Shown here: positions 1 through 9,850 of the stretch, in pieces
Position numbering within the stretch: the stretch's first letter is position 1
Layout of the letters: the number at the start of each line of letters is the position of its first letter
Assembly: GCA_037176845.1 (NCBI GenBank)
Contig: JAYKXP010000101.1
Coordinates: 1 to 64,000, forward strand
Length of the DNA: 64,000 bases
Direction: 5' to 3'
From: Paramarasmius palmivorus
Lineage: Eukaryota; Basidiomycota; Agaricomycetes; Agaricales; Marasmiaceae
Notes under the pieces: generated by a model
What the model saw: the letters and a program-made list of their open reading frames with translations, nothing else
The model's database searches: none
What the model was told of the DNA's origin: nothing
Made by a program: the position numbers and the translations under genes

Positions 1-272
1 GTTGAGCAGGGCGCAACTACCTACGCAGTGGATAGTGGCAATGTATAACCACATACCTGTGTAGAGAGCTTTAGAAGGCTTAGTGTAGCGAATAGCTGGT
101 AGAAGCGATTCTAGATTGAGAAGGAAAGAGTGTGTTTATATACATGATTTTATCTGTACTACGAATAAGGAAATGGATGTAACTAAAGAGTGTACGGGCA
201 TAGCCCGGGGATACATCAATGACGGCCGTAAGCGTGCGTATACGTAACGTAGTCCGTAACCAACTTCCAACA
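1..272 (-). repeat. 3' LTR of the copia element (first base outside the window)
   Basis: This matches 5716-5987 almost base for base, ending CTTCCAACA on the plus strand. It lacks only the outermost T. A TATATAAACAC box on the element strand lies near 131-146. Confidence 0.95.
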
Positions 273-314
273 CTCCCCCTTGCTAAGTGCGTGGCTTAAC
301 GCGCTGAGCATGAT

Positions 315-3300
315 TTATGGCGAGTAGAACTCAAGCCCAAGTTGTTGTCTGAACTTCAAGAACTTAGCATGGCCAAGATTCTTGGTAAACATGTCGGCAG
401 GATTATCATTCCCATCAACAAAGAATACCTCAACAATGCCTTCTTCAACGCGTTCGCGAATGAAGTGATATCGGATATCAATGTGCTTTGTGCGGCGTTC
501 TTGTACAGGGTTAGAGGCGATAAATATCGAGCCTTGATTATCCCCACAGATTGGAATGGATTGAAGATCAATTCCGAGTTCAGATAACAAAGATCTGATC
601 CACACGCCTTGTCGACTACAGTCAGACATAGCCATATATTCGGCTTCGGTGGATGAAAGTGCTACAGTCTTCTGTGCACGTGATAACCAACAGAATACAC
701 CATCGGCTAACATATAGTGGTATCCAGTAATGGATCGGCGAGTATCAGGGTCTGAAGCCCAATCAGAGTCTGTATATGCCATTAAGCCTCCCCCTTGAGC
801 CCCGTCATAGACAAGTGCATAGTCAGCTGTACCAACAAGGTAGCGACAAATATACAGTGCTTTGTCTAGGTGCTCTTTAGAAGGATTCGCAGAGAATTGC
901 GATAGCTTAGTTACAGCAAATGCTATATCGGGTCGAGTACCCAGCATTATGTACAGCAATGATCCGATAACCGATTGAAATCTGGATCGAAGAACAGGAT
1001 TAACAGGACCATTATATTTCTGTGGAATGTATCCAGCAGGCAAAGGTGTCTTTGCTGGTTTAGCATTTGTCATTCCAACACGTTGCAGCACTTTCTGGAG
1101 GTAGTCTTTCTGATCCAAATGGATCTTCTGACCTTTCCGTTGAATGCGCATACGTAGGAATTCCTTAGCTTCACCAAGGTCTCTGCATTCCCATTTCTTC
1201 ATGAATTCAGCCTTTTTCAAGGCGACAAGATCCTTATTAGGACCTAGAAATAGGGCATCATCAACATATATGATAGCAATGACATAGGAGCCATCTTGTT
1301 GACAGATGAATATACCGGCATCTGAAGAGAGGCGTTTGAAGCCTAATCCCTTCATGGACGAAGTAAGTGCTTTCCACCAAACCAAAGCAGCTTGTTTAAG
1401 TCCATAGAGTGCACGGCGAAGACGAAGAACTTTATGCTCTTGTCCCTTGACTCTAAACCCTTCGGGTTGTTCCATATAGATTTCTTCTTCAAGTTCGCCA
1501 TATAGGAAGGCGCTCTTGACGTCGACAGCAGAGATATTCCAGTTATGGAGTGCAGCTAGTGCAAACATAAGTCGCACTGTTTCAAAGCGCACAACTGGGG
1601 AAAAAATCTCATCATAGTCTATACCTTCGACTTGTGAGAAACCTTTGGCAACGAGTCGTGCTTTCTTTCGTCCGTCAGATTTGACGTCGAATACCCATCT
1701 GTTTTTAACAGTGGTGCGACCTTTAGGAAGATCGACTAGATCGAAGACTTTGCGCTTGCGTAACGCCTCAAGTTCTTCTTGACAAGCAGTCTTCCATTCC
1801 TTCTGCTGCGATGTGGGTAATCGCGCAATGTCTCGGAGAGTCCACTCTCTAACATTAGAGTGACTCGGAAGTGGTTCATCATCATTAGATGGAATAGACT
1901 TTGAAAGCAGAAAGTCCATGAACGCTACTCCCCCTTCCTGAGCTAGTTGTCGTAAATCATCATCTGGTGAGACAAAAGCGCCAATGTCGCTAGACTCTTC
2001 TGGGATCACAGGAGGAATTGCAGAACTAGGCTCAGGACCTGATGTCTGCTTTCCACGTCCTCGGCTACTGCCTCGTCCGCGGCCTCTTGAACGTGAACGT
2101 CCTCGGGAGCTACCCGATGGCTTGTTCAAAGGTTCTGTGTCTCCTGTAGTTTGTTTCCAAAAGGATTGACGATCTGCCTCTTTCTGCAGTTGTGCAGGAG
2201 TCCGAGACGGGTCATTTCCATAAGTGGAACCAGGTTGATGAATAGCTCTCCGCGTGCGTGCAGAACGTCGTAAGACATGTTCTGGTTCTCCAGCATCATC
2301 CTGATGATTATCGTTATCCAGTGGTGGGTTGATGTCATCTGGAGATGGAGGAGCCTGAGGTGCAGGCGGCGGAGGTGCAAAGTTACCGTCGTCACGGTTG
2401 GTGCGACCTCTCTTTGATGGAAGATTAAGGGGAGGAGTTTTATGCGATGTGAAATTATCTTCATCATCACTACTCTCTTCCGAAGGAACGTCATTAGGTG
2501 GATTTTTGTCAGGTGTTTCACCGACAGGAGTAAAACCACGACGTTGTGTGCTAGGACACTTAGGAAAAAGTGTTTCATCAAAGAGTGCAGTCGTAGCTTT
2601 CACAATGGAATTATTAGAAGGTCTCATGAACAAGTAGCCCTTCATTCCGTCTTGGTAGCCAATGAAAATCATCAACTCCGACTTTGGTGATAGCTTATTG
2701 ACGCGACGTTCTTCAGGAACGAACACATATGCACCGCAACCAAAAACACGTAAATGTGCAACATTCGGTGCGTCTCCATGTAATATCTCATACGGAGTGC
2801 GCCAATTAAGGCGGCGAGCAGGCGTACGATTGTGGAGATGAAGTGCATGCATAACAGCAAATTCCCACCAGGACTGAGGAAGGCAAGCATCCAGTCGTAA
2901 AGACTCAGCTTTGTCCATAATTGTCCTCATGAATCGTTCAGCACGTCCATTCTGCTGTGGAGTATATGGTACGCTTTGAAGGATTTTGATTCCATGATCC
3001 CTAAGTACATCATCGAATTCATGAGACTTGAACTCTCCCCCTTCATCCGACATCCATTCAACAATAGTTGAATTGAATTGAGTACGGACCATGGCGATGA
3101 ACTGTTTAAGCGCTTTAATCGCATCAGATTTAGCGCGTAGCAGTATAATCCAGCCATGGGAGGTATGGTCATCATAGAAATTCATGTAGTACTTGTAACG
3201 GTGATAGGACTCAACCGGAAAACTCTTTAAGTCAGAGTGAATGCGCTCAAAAGGTCTAGACGCACGCGTCTTTGACTCAGGGAATGACTTAGAGTGCATT

Positions 3301-5369
3301 TTCCCTTCAGCACAACCTCGACATATTGGAGTCTTCTTAGGGATCAGGAGATCCTGAGGGAAGTTACGAGTATGCTTTTTCGCTTTGTGAAGCGCATCCT
3401 TATTGGTATGTCCATACCGTTTATGCCACAAGTCGTAATCAACAGAGTCAACTGTTGATTTGGCCAATAAAGTCTGCGTGGATGTAATACGCGACTTAAC
3501 CCAATAAATGGTATGACCAGGCATATGTGGTTTGCATCGAAGCACTGACCGTAAACGACCACGGGTTCGTTGAATAAAGTCAAGGCGCTGAGCAGAACCT
3601 AAGAGGCGAGTATTGCCTTCTTTGAGAATCTGTCCCATGGATAATAATCGCATAGACAGTCCCGGGATATAGTAGACAGGGAATAGTCGAGTGACTTGTT
3701 CCTCTAAGTCCCCATTGGGTTTCTTCATGTCATGACTAATGAACACAGTTCCATAGCCCTTGACCTGTAACGGTGCATCCTTAGACGCAGTGTTCACAAC
3801 AGGTCCATCAGACATTTCATAGAATTCAGTGAAGTCGTTCAAGTCAAATGTAAAGTGACGAGAAGCTCCTGAATCCATGATCCAATTGCTACCCTCAGGT
3901 TGTTTGCCTTTGCATGAAGAACACAACGCAAAATGATCTTGTATTGAACGAGCTACATTGACAAGCTTTACAAAATCACTATTGTCCATATTATACAAAG
4001 CAGCAGTATTTAGAATGCGCTGAGAAGGACAGTGAGCGTGGTTCAATGCATTAGAGCAAGGCACATACTTCTGGTGAAGAAGTTCATCGATCTGCGCTTC
4101 GAGATCCAAGTCCATCCCATCAGCACTAGTGTCATCAAAGGAACTAAAGTCCATGACATCCCAGTTGAGAGGCTGATCAGAATCCAAGTTAGGATCCAAG
4201 GAACGGGAACGCTTGGGCTCAGAAGTGCCCGCGTCATCTTCAAGAAGACGCTTCGACGATGAGGCAACCGCCTCAAGGACCTCCATGTTCCGCGCCGTTT
4301 TGGGAACATTGATCTCACTGCAAAGTTGGCGAGCAAGATTAACATCAGCATAAGCTGAAGGTCCAGGAGTCATACCAGAGTACCTGAGTGGGTTGGGATC
4401 AACCTTCTTGCGCATGCCCTTTTCCCTGAGCGCAAAAGCAGCTTCGTTATTGAGAGTGGGAGCGGCGACGAAAGGATCAGTAGCGACGGACGCAAGATGA
4501 GAGTGACCATGGTGGTCATGAGATGAAGAGGTGTTGGAGGAGCCCTTGTCCTTAGACTTCTTTCCAGCACGCTTCCCTCTCTTGCCTTTGCCAGGCGAAG
4601 CATTATTGCCAGAACCCGAAGATTGGTTCGACTGCTTCTGCTGCTGTTTCCAGCGAGGGTTACCCCCCTTGCGACGAACGGCGCTCAGACGATGAGCTCC
4701 TAGAGAGGAACGAGGGTTGCGATGCTCGAAGTCGCCAATGATGTTGTCCCGAATGTCATTAAAAGACAAGTTCGAGAAATCGTTGTCCGCAACTTGGTTG
4801 GAAACAACGTTGAACATCGATTCCGGCAATGCATTCAGCAGTAGCATGGCACGGACAGGACCATCCAGTTTGACACCACTGGTGTGAAGGCGCTCAAGAA
4901 GTGTCCACAACTTGGTAATCTCGGGCAAGGGGTGAGTTGCACCAGAGACCTTGTAGTTGACAGCTTCTCTGAAGTCGGCGTAGATAACACCAGGACCAGG
5001 CTTGTCATAAGCTTCCTGGAGGGCAGTCCAGAGCTCTGCAGCAGTCGACTTGGGCGCCTTGTGATAATGGAGGGAATGAGCTAGGCGAAGGCAGATCATG
5101 CCAATAGCCTTGTCACTCTCCTTGTCCCAGTCTAACTGCGCACGGACATTGGCCAGCAAGACCTGAGCATCCTGAGGTATAGAAGTGGTGTTACCACTGT
5201 CATCTGTAACAGAAATGACTGTGGGAGCGTCACTAGGACGCTCTACACCACCACCGACAACATGCCAGAGACCTTCGGCACGGAGATAATTCTCCATCTT
5301 TGGCTTCCAATCAAAAAAGTTGGGGCCAGTGAGCATGGGAACGAGACGTTCGATAGCGGAGGGAGACAT
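315..5369 (-). CDS. copia gag-pol polyprotein
   Basis: One uninterrupted 1684-codon frame begins at an ATG (5367-5369). The N-terminal 250 residues are a UBN2-type Gag followed by a Lys/Arg/Gly/Ser-rich stretch; I see no CCHC zinc knuckle. Next come the protease active site DSGAS near residue 496, an HHCC zinc-binding pre-integrase segment (LWHKRYGH near 648, CRGC near 684), the integrase catalytic D (HSDLKSF, near 711), D (SDEGGEF, near 773) and E (QQNGRAER, near 806). Reverse transcriptase (RVT_2) spans about 1180-1420 with YVDD near 1368. RNase H follows with DSDWASD near 1535 and SSTEAEYMA near 1577. The chromodomain-free copia order and lack of lesions suggest an active or very recently active element. 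Gag and Pol share one frame, so Gag excess must come from processing or splicing. Confidence 0.96.
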   Translation of the reverse strand: MSPSAIERLVPMLTGPNFFDWKPKMENYLRAEGLWHVVGGGVERPSDAPTVISVTDDSGNTTSIPQDAQVLLANVRAQLDWDKESDKAIGMICLRLAHSLHYHKAPKSTAAELWTALQEAYDKPGPGVIYADFREAVNYKVSGATHPLPEITKLWTLLERLHTSGVKLDGPVRAMLLLNALPESMFNVVSNQVADNDFSNLSFNDIRDNIIGDFEHRNPRSSLGAHRLSAVRRKGGNPRWKQQQKQSNQSSGSGNNASPGKGKRGKRAGKKSKDKGSSNTSSSHDHHGHSHLASVATDPFVAAPTLNNEAAFALREKGMRKKVDPNPLRYSGMTPGPSAYADVNLARQLCSEINVPKTARNMEVLEAVASSSKRLLEDDAGTSEPKRSRSLDPNLDSDQPLNWDVMDFSSFDDTSADGMDLDLEAQIDELLHQKYVPCSNALNHAHCPSQRILNTAALYNMDNSDFVKLVNVARSIQDHFALCSSCKGKQPEGSNWIMDSGASRHFTFDLNDFTEFYEMSDGPVVNTASKDAPLQVKGYGTVFISHDMKKPNGDLEEQVTRLFPVYYIPGLSMRLLSMGQILKEGNTRLLGSAQRLDFIQRTRGRLRSVLRCKPHMPGHTIYWVKSRITSTQTLLAKSTVDSVDYDLWHKRYGHTNKDALHKAKKHTRNFPQDLLIPKKTPICRGCAEGKMHSKSFPESKTRASRPFERIHSDLKSFPVESYHRYKYYMNFYDDHTSHGWIILLRAKSDAIKALKQFIAMVRTQFNSTIVEWMSDEGGEFKSHEFDDVLRDHGIKILQSVPYTPQQNGRAERFMRTIMDKAESLRLDACLPQSWWEFAVMHALHLHNRTPARRLNWRTPYEILHGDAPNVAHLRVFGCGAYVFVPEERRVNKLSPKSELMIFIGYQDGMKGYLFMRPSNNSIVKATTALFDETLFPKCPSTQRRGFTPVGETPDKNPPNDVPSEESSDDEDNFTSHKTPPLNLPSKRGRTNRDDGNFAPPPPAPQAPPSPDDINPPLDNDNHQDDAGEPEHVLRRSARTRRAIHQPGSTYGNDPSRTPAQLQKEADRQSFWKQTTGDTEPLNKPSGSSRGRSRSRGRGRGSSRGRGKQTSGPEPSSAIPPVIPEESSDIGAFVSPDDDLRQLAQEGGVAFMDFLLSKSIPSNDDEPLPSHSNVREWTLRDIARLPTSQQKEWKTACQEELEALRKRKVFDLVDLPKGRTTVKNRWVFDVKSDGRKKARLVAKGFSQVEGIDYDEIFSPVVRFETVRLMFALAALHNWNISAVDVKSAFLYGELEEEIYMEQPEGFRVKGQEHKVLRLRRALYGLKQAALVWWKALTSSMKGLGFKRLSSDAGIFICQQDGSYVIAIIYVDDALFLGPNKDLVALKKAEFMKKWECRDLGEAKEFLRMRIQRKGQKIHLDQKDYLQKVLQRVGMTNAKPAKTPLPAGYIPQKYNGPVNPVLRSRFQSVIGSLLYIMLGTRPDIAFAVTKLSQFSANPSKEHLDKALYICRYLVGTADYALVYDGAQGGGLMAYTDSDWASDPDTRRSITGYHYMLADGVFCWLSRAQKTVALSSTEAEYMAMSDCSRQGVWIRSLLSELGIDLQSIPICGDNQGSIFIASNPVQERRTKHIDIRYHFIRERVEEGIVEVFFVDGNDNPADMFTKNLGHAKFLKFRQQLGLEFYSP

Positions 5370-5558
5370 TGCGATATCTGTGTAGAGAACACAATCAGCA
5401 TGTCATTCCGAACGAAAAAACAGAGCAGCCACAGGGCGCTAAGTTTAATGAGGAACACCCATAAAGGACATCAAAGATGTCTCCGGGATCAGCCTTGTCA
5501 TCAATGATGACGGCGATGCCGACAGGTAGGCAGTGTGCCTATGATTGCCGCCATTACG

Positions 5559-5680
5559 GCGCAAATTGATGCAGCCATCAAGCGCAAAAATAAATGCGGC
5601 TACATAGCGCAAATCAATGCAGCTATTGAGCGCGAAAATTAATGCTGCCCAGTTAGGCGCAATCATGACGGCACTCCAGC
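5559..5680. repeat. degenerate tandem repeat in the copia leader
   Basis: A unit beginning GCGCAAA with a later AATGC recurs at 5559, 5582, 5607, 5630 and 5657 (spacings 23, 25, 23 and 27). It lies in the untranslated leader between the 5' LTR and the gag start. A packaging or dimerisation role is possible but unproven. Confidence 0.6.
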
Positions 5681-5703
5681 TGCTGCCGCTAAAGGCGCTG
5701 CCG

Positions 5704-5715
5704 GGGCCCATAACC
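5704..5715 (-). promoter_or_regulatory. primer-binding site matching the initiator tRNA-Met anticodon arm
   Basis: Directly after the 5' LTR the element strand reads GGTTATGGGCCC. This is complementary to GGGCCCAUAACC, the anticodon stem-loop of eukaryotic initiator tRNA-Met, not to the tRNA 3' CCA end. Drosophila copia is known to prime from an initiator tRNA fragment cut at this place, so a half-tRNA primer is likely here too. Pairing may extend weakly leftwards through the neighbouring GC-rich bases. Confidence 0.7.
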
Positions 5716-5987
5716 TGTTGAGCAGGGCGCAACTACCTACGCAGTGGATAGTGGCAACAATAACCACATACCTGTGTAGAGAGCTTTAGAAGGCTTAGTG
5801 TAGCGAATAGCTGGTAGAAGCGATTATAGATTGAGAAGGAAAGAGTGTGTTTATATACATGATTTTATCTGTACTACGAATAAGGAAATGGATGTAACTA
5901 AAGAGTGTACGGGCATAGCCCGGGGATACATCAATGACGGCCGTAAGCGTGCGTATACGTAACGTAGTCCGTAACCAACTTCCAACA
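5716..5987 (-). repeat. 5' LTR of the copia element
   Basis: 272 bp, from TGTTGAG to CCAACA on the plus strand. On the element strand it holds a TATATAAACACA box near 5846-5860, placed to drive transcription leftwards through the gag-pol frame. Confidence 0.95.
5846..5860 (-). promoter_or_regulatory. TATA box in the 5' LTR
   Basis: On the element strand the LTR reads ATGTATATAAACACA. It lies within the LTR and upstream of the gag-pol start, where a U3 promoter is expected. The role is inferred from motif and position. Confidence 0.5.
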
Positions 5988-8900
5988 GCCCTCAAGCTCC
6001 AGAAGCCCGGCGCGTTCTGGGGACCCCGTTGCAGCCTAGAACTGGAATCGTAGCTGTGCAGAACAGAGCTGAATATCCGTGTGCGAGAACATATCCTAGA
6101 TTCTGAGTGTTTTTCGGTACCTGTAAGATCCAATGTTATAAACGAATCTACGGGTTTCTAGAGGTGGTAGACGTACTGAAACGATGAGTGGGTCGTGATA
6201 TATCAGTGAATGTTGAGTGCTGAGCCCACTAACAGGGACGTAGACAGCTGGTAGTTTCTGGATTAAGGAACAAGGTGAGTTTCGTCCTAATTATTGACGG
6301 TGAGAGACGCACCCAAAAGCACCTCTCACTTTGCCCACAAGAATTTTTTTGTTGAACGTAAAGGAGCCGATACTCTGTCTGACCAAAAAATCAAAAGAGC
6401 TCAAGTCAGGTGACATGAAACAAAAGAAAAACGATGGCATATTAGGGCCGCTGACCAAATTTCCTATAGGGAGGAGAAGCGGGAGATAATCAGCGTAGTA
6501 GGAGATCTGAGTCGAAAGGAGGAGAATAAGGAAAGCCCAATTTGATGTTATCTTGAATACGATTATGAGATTATTTCAGCTGTCAGAAACAAAAAGCGGC
6601 AAGTGGTCTGACAGCTCTGGCTATTTTATGGACATCTGGCATACTTATGCTATCGTGGAATCACTGCTAGTCATGCCGCCTGACATCAGCATTGATAATA
6701 AAGTATTCAATCATATTTTCCGCCCCCACGAAAGTTCGCGTGCGAGGCTGACTGAAACAGTAGCATCTAGTCCGCGTTTCTGTCAACAAGAAGCATTCGC
6801 TTAAAGTTGATGGTTAAGGTAGCCATTCGGCACGGCTGAAACTGTGCCTTAAACATTGTAATTTAGAAGCGCTGAAACATTGCACAAGCGTTGGCATACT
6901 ATCGCAAATGCGCGATCGATGCGGTCGCAGAAATACTCCAAGGTGAGGCTCTCAGAAACACCAAACAAAGTATATATGTACTTCCTACAAATGGTTACTT
7001 TCGCAATGGGGATCATTTTTTCGGACTACAAAGCCAGTGCCACCCACGGATATCGCTGCATCGTGTTATATTGCGGAAGAAAGTTCGCGTGTTAAAAGTT
7101 TGAGACGGATTTCGAATGTAAAGATGAAAATGTCCCTGAAATGTCCGGCCTTGCGACGCCTTCGCCAGCTCCATTGCCCCCTGATAACCGGTAACCTGCG
7201 ACGGTTTCCTATACCGCGAGAGTACCACCTGCGGATCTTGATTGAACCAGCACGGTGTTCTCTTGATCCCAAACCACTGGATGATAGGCCTCCAGAGGCC
7301 TCTGTTCTTCAAGTCTTGGAGAAAACTTTCGTTCGACTCGCGAGCGTCGAAGATGATCAATGATCCTACGCTATGGACGGGAACGCAGAGTCACGAAGTC
7401 CATTGGTGTAATGAAACAGTCTGCCCAAGAATCGCACCTGCAACCATGAAGCAAACTCGGAAAACAATAAAAGATCTTTAGTTTCTAGCTCGCCAAAGTG
7501 ATTGAACAGGATATCTACTGTGGGGCAGCCCTTTCATAAGTCGAATCCACCTTCCCTTTGACGTCAGACCAGCCGGGAGCATCTCTCGTTCTTGAGCTTG
7601 GGGTCTGCGCGCTGTCATCGATCATCGGTCGCGGTGATATGTGGATAGCAGTCGTAGCCAGAAAGGAACCAGTTAAAAAGTCCCTTCTGCCAACCTCGAT
7701 TGCGTTGGCCACGATAGGAATCAAGTGCGAGGAAGAACCCTACACCGGTCACTGCATGATACATTTGAGGAAAGCCTTTTTCTGGACCAGGCCCACGATA
7801 TCGAACCACATCTTCCTCTTCATTGTCGTTGTCGCCGTCGTTGTCTTCCTGGTCATCCTCTCTAATACCACTGCCTGCAGCGTCCTCTTCCTCTAATTCC
7901 GCCTGTCCTACTTCAATGTCGGCATTGCAGAGGCAGAGCGGAACGATGATGAAGGACGTACGGGAATGGCAGGAGTAGTAGTGGTACTGGTAGAAGGAGG
8001 CGGCACCGGAAAGGTAGAATTCGATGAAGGAGCTGAACGGATAGTGCTGACAGGATATGCTCTGCAATCCTAATTCAGGTGGCCATTCGCACAAGTACAG
8101 TCCTTGGCACACAGCTGGCGTAGGCACTTCTTATTTCTGGTCTATCCACAGGTGCTGCAACAAGTACTGGACACCGGTTTGCGAGTACGAGTTCCAGCAG
8201 GAGGAGGCTTGAGCGATGAGGGAGATGGTATTTGAGAAAGGAAAGTCTGTGAGACTTCAGCAAGAAGTTCAAGGCCGCTTCTGCTTCTAGTATGATGCTG
8301 ATTGAAGGGAACGTCGGTGGCGTGTCCTTGCTGAATGGCGTGGGCAGACATTGATGCAAGTAGACAGTCCTGCTATTTGAGGAGATTGCAGAGCCAGCAA
8401 AACCTGCAGTCTAGACATTATGAAAAGAAGAAGGTTGTTAAAACACTTGAAGGAATTGGAACTGGACACGCACAGTTGCGAAGTACTGGCCAACGTTGTC
8501 TGGGTTTGGCGAGTTCCTACAAATTCGCCAACGACAAAATGTGTCTGGGCAATGTTGACAAAGAGTGCCGTCTTCAGACTGTATCATGCAACTGGAGAAA
8601 ACAGGCTCGAGCGAGGTTCTATACCAAGCTAAGTAATACTCACTGATGTACGGGGCAAGCTTATAGAGATATTTGAGCGCTACAAGAGAAATGAGTAAGA
8701 GGGAGTTTGTATTCAGCCATAGAACAACTCACTGGATCTTCCTTATACTGAGTTAGGTATCACAGCGAGGTTTCGCAGGGATGAGATCGATGAGAGACGG
8801 GATGGTGGTGGTAAGAAGGAGAGATAGAATACATGGAAGTGGCTGAGCTAGATCATATAGCGCACAAGACACGATCTGCGGCTCCATGTCGTCATTTCCT

Positions 8901-9850
8901 TTGGTGGTGGCTTGACATTGCGAGCCCTGGAAGACGTTGACCTTGTGGTTTTCCTGGAAGCCTCAGGCCTGAGCGCTGAGCGCTGACCCGGATTTGGGGT
9001 TGACCCGCGTGCCCGGATGACCCATATTCCTGAATTCCTGGATTCGAAGTCCTCACCTACCTCTTCTCCCTGCCTTAGGTTCCTATCTGATGTCTTCGGT
9101 ATTGTTTTCCCTGCTGGCATCCTGGAATCTGGTCTGCGGGGCAGTGGTAATGTATGGTGATACAACTTACTAGGGAGCCATAGACCTTCGGGTTAAGGTT
9201 GTCGTCAAGTTGACGAAGAGAAATCAATAAGTGTATACGTGCCTTCAATGACTCACGTTCGGCGCCTTAAACCAGTCTCACGACCACCTACTCTTGATTC
9301 AATGTCATGACGACGTGCCGAGAACGCTTTGAACTGCGAGGAGAACGCCGGAAAGTAGAGCGAAAGGGGGATGCATATCGACGATGGTGGTTGGGGAGAC
9401 TCGGAGTCAGAGCGGCCATTGCCGCATGAAGAAGGATCAATGTGCTGAAAGAAGTTGGTGTTAGCGCTGAATGAAGCTTTGAAGACTGGGTAGAATGCAC
9501 AAGTTGCGGTTTTCTTTCATAGATAAAACGGCAAGCATAAAGAACGAGTCCGGATCAACCTTGAGCTCTTCTAAGAGTCCGTGTAGCTTTGGGCCACTTG
9601 CTGTTGAGAACAGCAAGTCTGAGTCAGAGTGTGGGAATGGCGACTCTTCTTTCTTCCAACTATTGACCAGGTAAGTAGGCGACAACAATACACTCTAACC
9701 TCAGGCTGAACGTTCTGGTCATAGACCGTTAGCCAGTAGGCTATTCAGAAGTAGCGCGGATCGGAATGAAAGGCAAATGGTCACTGGTACGTTACACAAG
9801 GAATACATATCGACCATGCAAACTCAGTTTCACCGTAATAGACAACACCG
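5988..9850. other. gene-poor stretch with two weak gene remnants
   Basis: Nothing convincing was seen in 5988-6900 or 8650-9850. A plus-strand frame at 7037-7363 ends like an F-box/LRR protein C-terminus (repeated Leu/Cys-rich turns), but it has no start and no F-box. A zinc-finger-like remnant on the minus strand is listed separately. Confidence 0.4.
7893..8351 (-). pseudogene. remnant of a small cysteine-rich (zinc-finger-like) protein
   Basis: One minus-strand frame reads like protein from an ATG at 8351: Gln/His-rich start, then LELLAEVSQTFLSQ, then a Pro/Ser-rich stretch, then STCCSTCG. An in-frame TAG (8142-8144) follows. The same frame resumes with KKCLRQLCAKDCTCANGH, meets a second TAG, then continues Ser/Thr/Pro-rich to about 7893. 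The Cys/His spacing across the first stop (CxxC, then CxxxC, CxC, H) resembles a compact zinc-binding module. Either two nonsense changes or an unusually short intron explain the stops. A longer acidic frame overlaps on the same strand (7615-8127) and is less protein-like. The family is not recognised. Confidence 0.35.

Larger units (their letters stand above)
1..5987 (-). mobile_element. Ty1/copia LTR retrotransposon, nearly complete
   Basis: Two copies of the same 272-bp sequence bracket a single gag-pol frame on the minus strand, so the element runs from right to left. On the element strand the LTRs start TGTTGGAAG and end CTCAACA, the usual TG..CA. The left end is cut by the window by one base. 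A polypurine tract (AAGGGGGAG on the element strand, about 273-281) precedes the 3' LTR, and a primer-binding site follows the 5' LTR. Gene order is gag, protease, integrase, reverse transcriptase, RNase H, which defines Ty1/copia. The LTRs differ at only about two places (near 45 and 115 of the left copy), so insertion is recent. The target-site duplication cannot be tested because the left flank is outside the window. Confidence 0.96.

Noticed and set aside
342..5507. Many plus- and minus-strand ORFs of 60-150 codons inside the copia element
   Set aside because: They are shadows of the single 1684-codon gag-pol frame and show no own domains.
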